Source: Ophioderma brevispina (Eukaryota > Echinodermata > Ophiuroidea > Amphilepidida > Ophiodermatidae). From it: a stretch of DNA of 64,000 nt. Position 1 is the first letter of the stretch, and every line of letters starts with the position of its first letter. This document shows positions 47,576 through 58,226 of the stretch, piece after piece. Below the pieces are notes generated by a model. It was given only the letters and a program-made list of their open reading frames with translations, was not told the origin of the DNA and searched no databases. The stretch lies in the NCBI GenBank assembly GCA_023653785.1, contig JAMKCH010085005.1, forward strand, positions 17,537 to 81,536. The letters are read 5' to 3'. The translations under genes and the position numbers were made by a program.

Positions 47576-48136
47576 TTAAGGGATTAGCAGCGAATTGCTA
47601 AACCGAAACATCGAAAAAATCATCAAAATTCATATTTTGTATTTTTGTTACTGGTAGGGATATGCCAAACATAGCCTGCAAGTGGTTTGCTTGAAATCCG
47701 GAATAAAGACAAGGCCGTACTTTTTATCTGAATTCTTTAATTTCTATATACGTTCGTATCAAAATTCCGACTTGAGATCAAAAAGCTTGGGGTAATATCT
47801 CCGATTTTTTAAGCGTGATATTACTTCACCTATGACACTGCAGTTTGACCAGCACAAACATCATTGATCTTTGTTTTATCTGTTCTAGTGTAACCCACAA
47901 TCATCTGTTTTATTGTAGATTTTGTACGCCATCGTCTGTCTATTTGCTGTAGACGGTATGACAATTTCCTTCAAATTACTCCTGTTTTCACTATTTGGTG
48001 GTTTGTTTCTACATCATAAGCAGTTATATGGAATTGTATCACACTTATCCCTGATTTATAAGCGGGTTTATAAGTTAAACCAATGCATTTCCACATTTTT
48101 TCGATTCTCTCGCAATATCGCTGCTAATCCCTTTAA
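47576..48136. mobile_element. TTAA-bounded TIR element (TTAAGGGATTAGCAGCGA)
   Basis: The left end TTAAGGGATTAGCAGCGA is complementary to the right end, TTAA occurs at both borders (47576-47579, 48133-48136), and an ATCGAAAAAAT block is shared further in. The interior holds a short 76-codon frame with no domain. Confidence 0.75.
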
Positions 48137-48399
48137 TTGGGCATGGGTATAAATGGGGTATACTGTTGCGGAGCTACTCATCAACAAGATCAGCTGGGCA
48201 CAACTGTGGTGAGATCCATGTTGTTTTTGATACACAGTAGGACAGCAAAATAGAATGAAGAAAAGAGGAGAGAGGACAGTCAAATGAAATGGGCTGTTCT
48301 TGATGTGGATATCACCAAAGCAAAATGTCCAATTGGTATAGAGAACTTTAGGCCATCTTCCATCAACAAAATTGCTTTCCAGGCATTCTGTTGAGTGGC

Positions 48400-49182
48400 T
48401 CACTTCCATTACAAAGTACCAAGCAACTATCCTCTATACATTGGTAGATCTTGCCCTGACAGCCGATCAACTGTGCGATGCCCAAGACTTGTTACATCAC
48501 GGGTGTAATGCTGCAGCTAAGGTTGGTCTATTTCTCAATGCAGAAGACCGAATATATGACTATGATGAGGACGAGAGATATCTAGGGCCTACCTATATTT
48601 CTAATGATGGCACACAACTCAAGGAGGTCAGTGACGTAAGTACCATGGGTCCTATGTTGCTGATAGCAGGAAGGATTTCCTGACGCGCAAAGGACAAGCT
48701 TGGAGTGCCTGTAACAAGCTTCATTAAACATCTGGCAATCAAATATAGCAAAGTCAACAAATGTAGCATTCTTTAGAGCTTGTTTTGAAAGCATTCCTCT
48801 ATAAGGAGCCGAAACCTGGACCATAAGAGAGCTTCAAGATCGCCTTGATGACACATATACCAGGCTTCTCATGAGGGTACAGAACTTCTCATGACATGAT
48901 CACAGGACAAAACAACAAATTTACGGATATATTCCTCCCATCTCTGCTACTGTCGCTCAACGTAGAGTTGCTGGCCACTGTTGTCGCGCTGAAGACCAAG
49001 TTGTTTCTGAAGTAATGTGTTGGAGACTTCCGTGCCCAATAGAGGATGCAGACCTCTTAACTACATCGATGTAATTTGTAGGGACACTCAATACGAAACT
49101 GAGGAACTTCCTAGCCTTATGAGGGATAAAGACTTCTGGCATGGCGTTGTAAATGGAATCTCGGTTGCAGCCGCCAGATGAT
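48400..49182 (+). pseudogene. LINE reverse transcriptase C-terminal part, second family
   Basis: Broken plus frames read DLALTADQLCDAQ, AAKVGLFLNAE, QLKEVSDV followed by a shifted VADSRKDFLTRKGQAWSACN, then GAETWT-like, RLDDTYTRLLMRVQNF, YGYIPPISATVAQRR and YIDVICRDTQYE, ending VVNGISVAAAR. This order (end of palm, thumb and C-terminal tail) is that of chordate and echinoderm LINEs whose tail carries YIDV-x-x-RDT. It is 5' truncated and frame-shifted. A second copy is at 62880-63310. Confidence 0.8.
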
Positions 49183-49239
49183 GATGATATCACAACAGGC
49201 ATGGAGGGCGTCACCTGGGTATGCGTCTCCATTTCCTTG

Positions 49240-49392
49240 GCTTAACTGCATGCACGAGGAAGCTGAAGACAGGATAATGTTCCCATGTGCTAGTCAATTT
49301 AAGTCACCGTTCAGCCTCCTACAACCATGACAACCATAATAATATCATCAGGTGACACCGTGACACAGATGGCTTTGTGTGTCTGTTATACC
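49240..49392 (+). pseudogene. Left piece of a repetitive coding sequence split by the LTR element
   Basis: The plus strand reads CMHEEAEDRIMFPCAS and, after a shift, a stretch equivalent to NIIIxSGDTDVxxxALCVCHT. This matches the HEEADTR...SDTDV block of an uncharacterised repetitive protein family common in marine invertebrate genomes. It stops exactly at the LTR boundary (TACC|TGTTACG) and continues at 58227. Confidence 0.55.
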
Positions 49393-50568
49393 TGTTACGA
49401 GACGTACTCAAGGTCAGAAAAGTAACCTCCCGTGGTTCATAAAACAAAACTCACAATGACGATTTGGAAGAAGATTGACTTGACCAAGATGTAAATTCAA
49501 AGTAATGATTTTAATACATAAATTAAATCACGCAATATACACAATCAACAATGCACAAAATTATATCTATACTTCTTACCTATTTAAAAATCAAATTAAA
49601 CACACACCATCTCAGGTTAAACTAAAGTTCAAAGTTCACTGTTGGGTGCGCACCAGTCTCTTGTAGAATCAGATCCACATATAAATCTTGGCGACACAAA
49701 TCTTGCTGGTACAGTTCAACTAGTTTCGCGAAATCGCAAAAGTCCTTTTGGTCTAGACCGGCCGATTAATTTGTAGACTCGTAGACTTGGAGAAAGTATA
49801 ACTGCAGCTTGATGGTATAACATTTGTCCATACAGGTACTCAGTGCATTAAAGGTGAATGTCACTGGTACAGAAGCAATGTCCTGCTGGAATGTTAATGT
49901 TAACCCTTGTTTTTCCAAAGGCACCAAATTTGAAGCAGCTTGACAATTCTAGCAACTTTCTAGAATTATATCAAATAACATAACATTTTATAAAATCAAA
50001 TGTTATGCAAAGTTCTCCACCTTCTGTTTGAGAGGTCTACACTCGATGAAATCTCTTGACAACTGGCAAAGAGAAATAACTTGCAACAGAATTTGTCCAC
50101 AGCAAATTACCCAGATGCACACATACACAGAAGCGAAGACAAGTCGAAATTTCACAGTCTCAGTTCGCTGAAACACCTGTTAAAGGAAGTCCACAATATT
50201 CCACATCCTGCGCCTGATATGTTTGACATAGCAATTACAAAAGGTCTATTGTTCATCAACAGGTGTGGAAACTTGCTTCCTATAGGTTAACAAAGAACCT
50301 CTGTCTCCAATTCTTAGAAATGACGATGATAAAGACCACTGTGCTCCTCTTGTCATTTTGAACCTGCGACATCTCTGACATTTTGTCCTCAGGATGTTCT
50401 CACACACTAGTCCAATTAGAACTAGGTCAATCAGATAATCATGCTTATTGCACCACACATTGGCATGTTTCATATTTTCCAGTTGTCTACGGATAATTTT
50501 ATATTATTAAATTTAACATGTTTATTTAATATAATACCTGAAATAAATAATATTCAAAGTCTGTCCCA
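49393..50568 (-). repeat. 3' LTR of the Gmr1-like element
   Basis: It aligns along its length with 57035-58226. On the plus strand it starts TGTTACGAGACGTACTC and ends CTGTCCCA, i.e. TG...CA in the element's orientation. A polypurine tract adjoins its inner edge. Confidence 0.9.
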
Positions 50569-50582
50569 CCTCCCCCTTAAAG
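50569..50582 (-). other. Polypurine tract of the Gmr1-like element
   Basis: The minus strand reads CTTTAAGGGGGAGG directly before the 3' LTR start (TGGGACAG). This is the expected position and composition of the plus-strand primer. Confidence 0.75.
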
Positions 50583-50663
50583 AAAAAAGTTTGAGTACAA
50601 TGAAAACTTGCTTTGTACCTGTACTTTTTGCAACTACATATGTATCTGTTAGAGTTTTCGCAT

Positions 50664-51045
50664 TTAGTTGACTCTTGAAAGGGCATAGGCAATTACATTG
50701 TCCTTGCCTTTATTACTTGTTTGATGGTCCAAGTTGTACCCTTGGCATGGTTAAAAACTCCATCTTAGCATCTCCCTGATTCCTTGTTTCCTCATTTTGT
50801 GGAGAAAGTGAGGTGGATTGAGGTCAGTATACACAAGTATGGGGTGTTTAGGTGAGCTCAAGTACACCTCAAATTGTTGTAATGCTAGCAGCAGGCTACA
50901 CTCCTTTTTCATCAATGTAATTTTGGCTGTGCTTACTGAACTTTTTTCGAACAGTGCAAATTGGATGTCAACCTTGTCCTTCACTCCTCTTGTTCCGAAC
51001 ACTGCACCGCCACATCACTAGCAAGTACTACCATCATTGAACTGA
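50664..51045 (-). pseudogene. RNase H domain of the Gmr1-like element
   Basis: The minus strand reads an ASDVAVGAVFGT-like start (first catalytic region), then QQFEVYLSSPKHPILVYTD (HILVYTD box), LHKMRKQ and, after a frame change, NVIAYALSRVN (ADALSR-like end), with a stop at 50664. It removes the RNA strand during reverse transcription. The pol reading ends here, 96 bp before the 3' LTR, so nothing such as integrase or env follows. Frame changes show it is inactive. Confidence 0.85.
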
Positions 51046-51199
51046 GTCCTGAACTCCAGGTTGCTGTCAAACTGGTGAGCTCATAAGTATGGCCTTTAAT
51101 TTTGGTCAAATGCTTCTTGGCATGCATCAGACCAACAATTTGGGTATCTTCTTTGAGCAGCTAGTCATTGGAGCGCAATACAGAAAAATTAGGACAATA

Positions 51200-52000
51200 T
51201 TCCTATAATATCCTGCCATATAACCCAGAAATCTCATCATTTCTTTCCTTTGTAGTGATGGACACTTGTCTATCGCCTTCTACTTTGGCTTGGATTGGCT
51301 TTACCTCCCTTGACCCACAATGTGGCCTAGATATGTGACTGTGGGCACAACAACAATCCTCTTTGCGAATTGACAGTTAAATTGTTTTGCACCGTTGTTC
51401 AAACAATGTGTGCATTTGTTTTCATGTGGTCTTTTCCCCTTTCTCAGAGTACCATACCAATCATCTATATATCCTCACACCCATCTACCACTACCTCAGC
51501 AATTCCTTGTTTAACCAATTCTTTTGGAACGTAGCGGGAGCATTTTTCTCAAGCAAAGGGTCACTCACCGTTGTCCTGTACAATCATCTGTGTTACAACG
51601 CTGAATTTCTTTTGCTCTTTCTGTCAATGGAACTTGCCAGTATCCCTTTACTAAATCAAACTTGCTAACAAATTTGGCATGTCCAATCTTATCAATCCAA
51701 TTCACATGCAATTCTTGATATCGGTACGAATCTGTCTTGGATTTGAGATTTTTGCCGAAATCCTGACACAGAAAAACGCGGTATGACCCATCAGGTTTCG
51801 GTACCATTACCACGTTTGACGACAACTCTGGTGGCTGGGTTCAATTATTTGTCTGTAACAATAGTCTAACCTCTTCTTTCCAGATTTTGGCTTTTTCTGG
51901 GTTCAACCTATATGGGTGTTGTTGATAAGAATGGCATTCACCCACATCAATGTCATGATGCACCACATTTGTCTTGGTAGGAACTTCTGAAAACAAATGA
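51200..52000 (-). pseudogene. Reverse transcriptase domain of the Gmr1-like element
   Basis: In order on the minus strand: HPYRLNPEKAKIWKEEV near 51900; SNVVMVPKPDGSYR near 51810; KFVSKFDLVKGYWQVPLT (first catalytic Asp) near 51640; YIDDW (the YxDD active-site box) at 51457-51471; and TYLGHIVG-like near 51330. This is a typical Ty3/gypsy reverse transcriptase. It lies downstream of the integrase in the element. Multiple frameshifts are present. Confidence 0.88.
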
Positions 52001-52013
52001 TCACAATTGTCAA

Positions 52014-52355
52014 TCAAAATTTGTAAGTCCTCCTGGTTTTGACTTGTCCAGGTAACCTATTTTTGTCTCCAAATTGGTGAAGCTTGAATGTAAGTTTGGG
52101 TTGACAAGCCAGTAGGCATGTCCTCAACTGTTTTGTGGTTTTCTGAAATATCGGTGCATGTACTTCTTTGTTTACATTACCACCTTGGTCTGAAATTGTC
52201 ATGGCAACTGATTTGAAAGTGCTGGTTTTATCCCTATCAACATACTTTTTCAGGATATTAATGTGACACAATTGTCTTGTTTCGTTACTGGCCGTTTTGG
52301 ACAAAATAGTGTAACACTGACCTTAGATTCAACCTCATACGGACCTGGACCAAAT
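52014..52355 (-). pseudogene. Integrase C-terminal end and linker of the Gmr1-like element
   Basis: The minus strand reads FGPGPYEVESKV, then RQLCHINILKKYVDRD, the conserved end of gypsy-type integrases. A linker leads into the reverse transcriptase. About 1 kb of foreign sequence separates this from the GHPLQAR motif at about 53440. Confidence 0.8.
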
Positions 52356-52359
52356 CCTT

Positions 52360-53435
52360 CTCAGTACACGCTTTTAATGCATGGACTTCAGTTTAAATGG
52401 TTAACTCCTCATCAAAAGTCAGTCACAGTCATTGCAAAAAAATAATCACCAATTCGTAGTGGGGAGGTAATAAATATGGTTCAATCGACAGATACAGGTG
52501 AATAAGTCAACTCTTGGTACTATTTATAAAAAAAAGATGCTCTAGGTTTTCCTCTTGGCCCTTAATTAATAATCAAAGAAAGAACATGTTTGTTGGAAAA
52601 TTTGCAATTGAGAAAAGTGTCTGTCAAAAAATGTCAGATATTTTTGCCAATTTATCATGATTTCCATGCCACAACTTGGCTAAGGAAAGGTCCCATGATG
52701 CAGTTAACGACTTACCAAGTTCATATAGTGGGGTAAAGGTAATATTTACAACGGCATATGGCTATGAGGGAACAACCTCTTGCTCAAAGTGTTTTATCAA
52801 AAACACATGCATCCTAACCGCTCAGTAGCCCAGCCGGACAACGCGGCGTGCAGTGTAAGACTGCTGCACTACTTAATCGAGGGGTGTGCAGTGGCCCGTG
52901 GGTCAATGCTACAGGCACACGCATTGGGCAGTATTATTACAGGTTGCTGCAGGGTTATTCCATTTATACCATGTTATTATGACATTCTGGAAATAACTTT
53001 GCTATTTTATAAACTGTACATATTTCATTGTACTTCTGCCAACCGAAAAAAATTGCATGTGCCTACATGAAAAAACCATGTTATTAATTATTCATTCATA
53101 TAAATTTAATAGCAAGTTTATTCTGCTAATCTGTACATGTTGTGATTTAAATAACTGTGTATGCAGCATGTGTGAAGACTTTCAGCATTTTGGTTATCTA
53201 TTTGCTTTCTTTTTTATACTAAAAACAATATATGTTGTACTTAAAGGTACATCAAGTGTGTACACAAACACCAGCAGTCAGTGACACTCTACACATGTCT
53301 GGTGACATTCCTATTGCTAGTAATGGACTGTCCTTGGCGTGGTGAGATAAGGAAGAGTTCACTCACAATGCACTGATTTGTGTGCAGAGCTATTTTGAGA
53401 AAATGATAGGCCTGTTTCTCAATATGATCTAGCTT
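52360..53435. mobile_element. Insertion within the integrase C-terminal region
   Basis: The conserved GHPLQAR (near 53440) and FGPGPYEVE (near 52350) should be adjacent but are about 1.08 kb apart. The intervening DNA holds a plus-strand TAGCCCAGCCGG word near 52827, a good tRNA A box, and a weak B-box-like GGGTCAATGC near 52900. It may therefore contain a tRNA-derived SINE. The borders are approximate. Confidence 0.5.
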
Positions 53436-53560
53436 GCAATGGATGTCCACGAATTGGAAATAATACCAAAACTTTATCCCCCTTTGCAAACACTCTCTCC
53501 CTGGCTTTTATCAGACCAATGTTTTTCATTTTGACTTGGCTGTCTTTCAATTTTCTCTTG
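53419..53560 (-). pseudogene. Integrase middle/C-terminal segment of the Gmr1-like element
   Basis: The minus strand reads NCKRKLKDSQVKMK, ARERVFAKGDKVLVLFPI and GHPLQAR, the usual gypsy integrase sequence just after the catalytic core. It continues the reading cut at 53900 by the SINE. Confidence 0.85.
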
Positions 53561-53574
53561 CAATTTCCACATGC

Positions 53575-53900
53575 CCTTCTTTTTGTCAAAAAAATGCCAA
53601 TGGTGTGCCGGCAGGCGGAGTGCCCATTTCTCTCTGCATTGGCGTGGTGGCCCAGACCCTCATGATAATGTTGCTGTGGGGGGTTCGCCACTCCTCCCTC
53701 ACAGAGAAGTCTGTTTTGCATTCTCAGCATATGCTGGTACCCACCCATTTATACTCCTCCTGGGGGAGAGAGGCAAGCGAGGCAAAGTGCATTGCCCAAG
53801 TACACAACTCTTGGCGACCGCGGGGCTTCGAACCCACAACCTATGCTTATGAGGCGAACGCTGATCCCCTCTCATCACATGGGTGCCCCTTGTCAGCCTT
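53575..53900 (-). mobile_element. tRNA-derived SINE inserted in the integrase
   Basis: The minus strand has a tRNA-like head with the B box GGTTCGAAGCC near 53832 and GGGGATCAGCGTTCGCCTC upstream of it, followed by a body of about 230 bp. TGACAA flanks both sides, a candidate target duplication. Removing the block rejoins the integrase reading (LDQVKADK to KRRACGNCK). Confidence 0.7.
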
Positions 53901-53904
53901 GACT

Positions 53905-54830
53905 TGATCCAGATAAATAGTCTAAGAACATGTTCAATTCACGTCAGTTTGTAACCCATTTTCTCTTTGAAAGTTGAACGGGGGTCCCGGACTTGATGTC
54001 CAACACTAATTCAAACGGTCTGAATCTAGAGATTCTTGCACCGCTCCTAGCAGCAAACATAGAGATGTACTCCTCATTCCCCATCCTTTGGAGTAATTCC
54101 AAAAGGTTTTCATCTATTCTTGAATTTGGTGAAACCTTGCAAGTTAGTGCCCCCAGGGCCTCGTCAAGTATGCAGAAGATTTGTACTGGGAAATCCCTAA
54201 TTCCTGGCATAACTCGCTGAAATAGTCCGGACATGAAATTAGAACCCTGATCTGATTGGATTGACCTTGGGGTAGGCACTTAGTGTAAAGAACTCAGTTA
54301 GTGCTTTCACAATATTGTGCGCTTTTGATATTTCTTCATTGGATCGGCTTCGGAAAGCGTGTTGTGCACACGTTATAGTCAACAAATACTGGTTTCCTGA
54401 CTAGTTTTGGCAAGGGCTACACAATCAATAATATCTACCGAATGGCTCCTCAAATGCTGGAATTGGTTTCAATCAGCCAGTGGAGCTGGTGGTATTTTCT
54501 GATTTGGCTTTTCCTACTACCTGACATGTATACATGATTTGCAATATTCAGTTACATCTTTCCTGAGTGTGGGCCCCCAAACTGATTTTAAATTCTATCA
54601 GAGTCTTACTAATCCCCAAGTGTCAAGCCCTTGGGTTATCGTGTGGCAAGACTAATTACCCACCTCTTTCTGAAAATTATGAGGTACAACTTTTTATGTA
54701 CAACTCTCCAGTCAGCTTCAGCCGAAACTCTGGAAGGTCCGTTTTTCTCATCAAAATGCCATTTTCTTTCTTTCTTCTAAAAAGTACACAGGAAACTTTT
54801 TGAGCCTTCCTGGTTGGGGTGGGGCAATAC
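53905..54830 (-). pseudogene. Integrase core of the Gmr1-like element
   Basis: The minus strand holds, in shifted frames, a zinc-binding-type N-terminal region (near 54620-54800), a TCQVVGKANQKIPPAPL-like linker (near 54500), the first catalytic region (IDCVALAKT-like), PRSIQSDQGSNFMSGLF (second catalytic Asp, 54240-54285), and FRPFELV followed by KRKWV near 53960-54010. It inserts the element's cDNA into the genome. It lies upstream of the reverse transcriptase, opposite to ordinary Ty3/gypsy. Confidence 0.85.
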
Positions 54831-55149
54831 CTTCAATAAATTCAGTGAGTTTGGAATCTTTTCTTTTCTCCTCGCTCACTTGTTTTTTGTGATCGGTCAG
54901 AATGGGCAATCCTCGGAACTTTCCCCTAATACTGAACTGTCACCAAGACTTGAGAACGCAATGTATCAACCAAATTTAGAAAGAGTTCAGTCTTTTCTTT
55001 TGGTTTCTTTTGGTGGTTTTTGTCTGTGGGTTCAACTACAAAATCTGTATCCTGTGAGATTTGTGTCACTCATAATAGCCCTTGTACACAGCAAGGCAAG
55101 AAAAGATTAGTTTTTCCTCTTCATTTTCATCTTTACACAAGCTTTGTGG

Positions 55150-55510
55150 ACACCATTGGATCTGGTATTACTTTTAACTCCAGCTAACATTTCCCAGTAG
55201 CATAGACACACCGGCGATTGGCAATTTAGGTTTAACCCCTACAGTGACTGGTCCAGAAACTAGGTCTGATTTCAAGTTAATTTGGTGGAGTGCACTTTTG
55301 AAAACTCCATCCCCAACACCTTAATCAGTACATCCGTTTGTGTGGACGATTTTCTGAAAAGGGGTAGGTGGCATCTTTCCAGAATTAAAGTTTAGCACAA
55401 CCGTTGTCCACGCATAATAGTAAATTGTTGTGGGTTAGTTTCATTTCAGCATCATGGTGAGTTGAGACCTGTCCTGGTATGACAAAAGGTTTGATCTTCA
55501 CTCACTCCTC
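55150..55510 (-). pseudogene. Protease region of the Gmr1-like element
   Basis: Minus-strand frames read VLIQGVGDGVFK, LHQINLKSDLVSGPVTVGV and PIAGVSMLLGN, the usual C-terminal half of gypsy-type aspartic proteases. The catalytic DTGA box expected further upstream is degraded (a LLCVDNG-like remnant). It lies between gag and integrase. Confidence 0.7.
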
Positions 55511-55569
55511 CCCCACTTGTTTTTGGACATGTTGTTGTGGCTTTACTTTGGTATGCCTTCTGGTACTAT

Positions 55570-56899
55570 GCATGCCTTTTGGGTTTCCATGAAGTTGTCC
55601 AACACTGTGGAACAAGGTGCCCTTTCTTTTTTGCAATTAAAGGTGCAATGGCAACGAATGGTCAGACTTGAGGCCCTCCCTGAACTTGATTCAGATTTTT
55701 CTTTTCACCAGTGGGGGGGGGGGGGGGGGGGGTACTAGTATCTGATTTTGGTTTCCACACTGTCACTAGGTGGAGGGGATGGTTATTCTTCATATTCTGT
55801 CTGCCACGGTTTTCTGTGGAATTTTGACTTGGCCGAGGAATAGATCAATTCATGCGTGATTGCAATAAAGTCATCTGCGATTGTTGCTGCTTTCTCTAAA
55901 TTCGTTTCAATTTTACATAGTCCTCATCAAGGTGAGTCTTGATATCAGCATGTACACATTGCTTAAATCCTTCTATCAGTATCATTGTCTCAACTCTTAA
56001 ACTCTTCTTTCACCCACCTCCGTGCGTCAACCAACGATCGAGCAACTGTTTCTTTAGTGCGTGCAAATTCTCCATTTGGGTCTGGTTTGGGTGCGTTTTA
56101 GTACCCCTGAACTTCTGTCTACACCTCATGTACTAGTCATGCTTCAGTATGGGCCTGTTTTAAACTTGATCATAATCAGCACTTGCCCAATAGCCATTCA
56201 GAGTATGCCTCCCTTGCTTTGCCTACGAGCACACGTCTGTAAGTAACAAGTCCATTGGTTTTGGCCTTTTATTTGTGGCAATTTTCTTCTCGAATCATGA
56301 AATATTTATCCCCGTTCACTTTCCTGACATTTTGGGTACAAGCCTAATGTTACGGGTTACATCAAAACCAGACTCAGTAGAAGATCACGTCTTTTCTTTT
56401 TGTTGCAAACCTAATTTCTTTATTAGTTTCAATTTGCATTTCGATTTCGTTCTTTTTGCCTAACGTCTGCCTGTATCTTTTTGTGTTTCTATTTCTATTT
56501 GTACCTCTTCTTGAGACTGAATCTTTCCTTTTCTAACTCGTTCCCATTTCTTGTGATTTGAATCTTTTTCTTCTTTCTCTATTTCTACTCTTTCCCTTTC
56601 TTGTGATTCTATTTCATTTTCTCTAACTCTAACTCTCTTCTTCTTTGCTGAATTTTCATTTGTTCTACTTTCAACGCCAAATTTTCATATCCTCTACTGG
56701 TATTACCTTTTCCAAAAATGATTGATCCCAAACTTCACACGTCTACCCATGTTTGGATGATCAAGTTCTTGAAATTGTTTCCTATGTTTGCTTTGCCACC
56801 TGCCTCAATTATATTTGAAATAGCCAAAAGATCTACCTTTCTTAAATTGTCAAACACATCCCAGTCAGGCTCTTCACAAACTCTTGCAGTAAATGCCAT
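55570..56899 (-). pseudogene. Gag of the Gmr1-like element
   Basis: The minus strand starts at the ATG at 56899 (MAFTARVCEEPDWDVFDNLR), about 120 bp past the PBS, followed by a Lys/Glu/Arg-rich coiled-coil-like stretch (56450-56700). Capsid-type sequence follows (YRQKFRGTK near 56080; a FARTKE segment; AATIADDFIAITH near 55880), and a zinc-knuckle remnant with KKGHLVPQCW near 55610. Gag forms the cytoplasmic particle in which reverse transcription occurs. Stops and frameshifts are frequent, and a 20-base poly(G) run lies at about 55712-55731. Confidence 0.8.
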
Positions 56900-57015
56900 T
56901 GTGATTCAGTACTGTATGTATGCATTTGCAAAGAATTTAAACAAACAAAATTTGGACAAGAACAAATTTTTCAAAACAATTTTGCTACAAAACTTCTATG
57001 GAATTTGTTCTCCCT

Positions 57016-57030
57016 CCCGGACGACCCCCA
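57016..57030 (-). other. Candidate primer binding site of the Gmr1-like element
   Basis: The minus strand reads TGGGGGTCGTCCGGG, four bases after the end of the 5' LTR. It starts with TGG, as required to pair with a tRNA CCA end. I could not assign the tRNA. Confidence 0.55.
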
Positions 57031-57034
57031 ATTC

Positions 57035-58226
57035 TGTTCTAGACGTACTCCAAGTCCCCCCCAAGAAAATAACCTCCTGTGGTTCATAAAACAAAACTCA
57101 CAATGACTATTGAAGAATATTCACTTGACCAAGATGTAAATTCAAAGTAATGATTTCATACATAAAGTAAATCACGCATATACACAAACAACAACCCAAA
57201 ATTATTATCTAATACTTCTTAATTCTTAACCGTTTAAAATCAATTAAACACACACCATCGCAGGTTAAACTAAAGTTCAAGTTCACTGTTTGTGCGCACC
57301 ATCATCTTGTAGAATAAGATCCACATAAATCTTGGTGACACAAATCTTGCTGGTACAGTTCAACTAGTTTCGCGAAATCGCCAAAATTCCTTTTGGTGCA
57401 GACCGGCTGATTAATTTATAGACTCGTAGACTTGGAGAAACCTTGAAGTATAACTGCCAGCTTGAATGGTCTAACATTTGTCCTCCATTACTCTCAGTGC
57501 ATTAAGGTGAATGTCACTGGTACACGCAGCAATGGGTCCTTCTGAGCAATTGTTATGTTAACCTTTGTTTTTCCAAAGGCACCAAATTTGAAGCAGCTTT
57601 GACAATCTAGCAACTTTCTAGAAGTATAGGAATCACCTCACATAACATTTAATAAATCATGTTATGCAAAGTTCTCCCCCTTCTGTTTGGAGTCTACACC
57701 TCGATGAAAATCTCTTGACAACTGCAAAGAGAAAATACTTGCAACAGAATTTGTCCCACAGCAAATTTCCCATGATGCAACCCTAAACAAGCGAAGAAAA
57801 GTCGAAATTTCACAATCTTCTCATTCGCTGAAACATTTTAAAGGAAGTCCACATCTTCCACATCTGTGCTCGAAGTTTTTTGACATAGCAATTACACAAG
57901 TCTATTGTTCATATACAGTTGTTGCAATCTTGCTCTCTATAGGTAACAAAAACCGTCTGTCCACTTCTTAGAATGCCGATGATAAGACACTGTGCTCCTC
58001 TTGTCCTTGGACTGCGACATATTCTGACATGTTTGTCTCAGAGGTTCTCCACACACTAAAGTCCTTTAGAACTAGTGTCGATTCAATAAGGGCCATGCTA
58101 TTGCACAACACATTGCACAGTTCATCATATTTTCCAGTTCTCACTCATAATTTATATATGATTAAATTTAACATGAATGTTATTTAATATTACAGAAAAT
58201 AAATAATATTCAGGAGTCCTGTCACA
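57035..58226 (-). repeat. 5' LTR of the Gmr1-like element
   Basis: 1.19 kb, aligning with 49393-50568. In element orientation it begins TGTGACAGGACTCC and ends GTCTAGAACA. It differs from its partner by many short gaps and substitutions. Confidence 0.9.

Larger units (their letters stand above)
49393..58226 (-). mobile_element. Gmr1-like Ty3/gypsy LTR retrotransposon, full length, decayed
   Basis: The 8.83-kb element runs right to left: 5' LTR (57035-58226), PBS, gag, protease, integrase, reverse transcriptase, RNase H, PPT, 3' LTR (49393-50568). TACC flanks it on both sides (49389-49392, 58227-58230). The LTRs are TG...CA. The integrase lies before the reverse transcriptase, the copia-like order that defines Gmr1-like members of the gypsy superfamily, known from deuterostomes. 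No env is seen. All genes carry frameshifts, and a SINE sits in the integrase. Many small differences between the two LTRs point to an old insertion or to consensus errors. Confidence 0.92.

Noticed and set aside
49393..58226. Endogenous retrovirus with an env gene
   Set aside because: RNase H ends 96 bp before the 3' LTR, and no surface or membrane protein frame exists between pol and either LTR.
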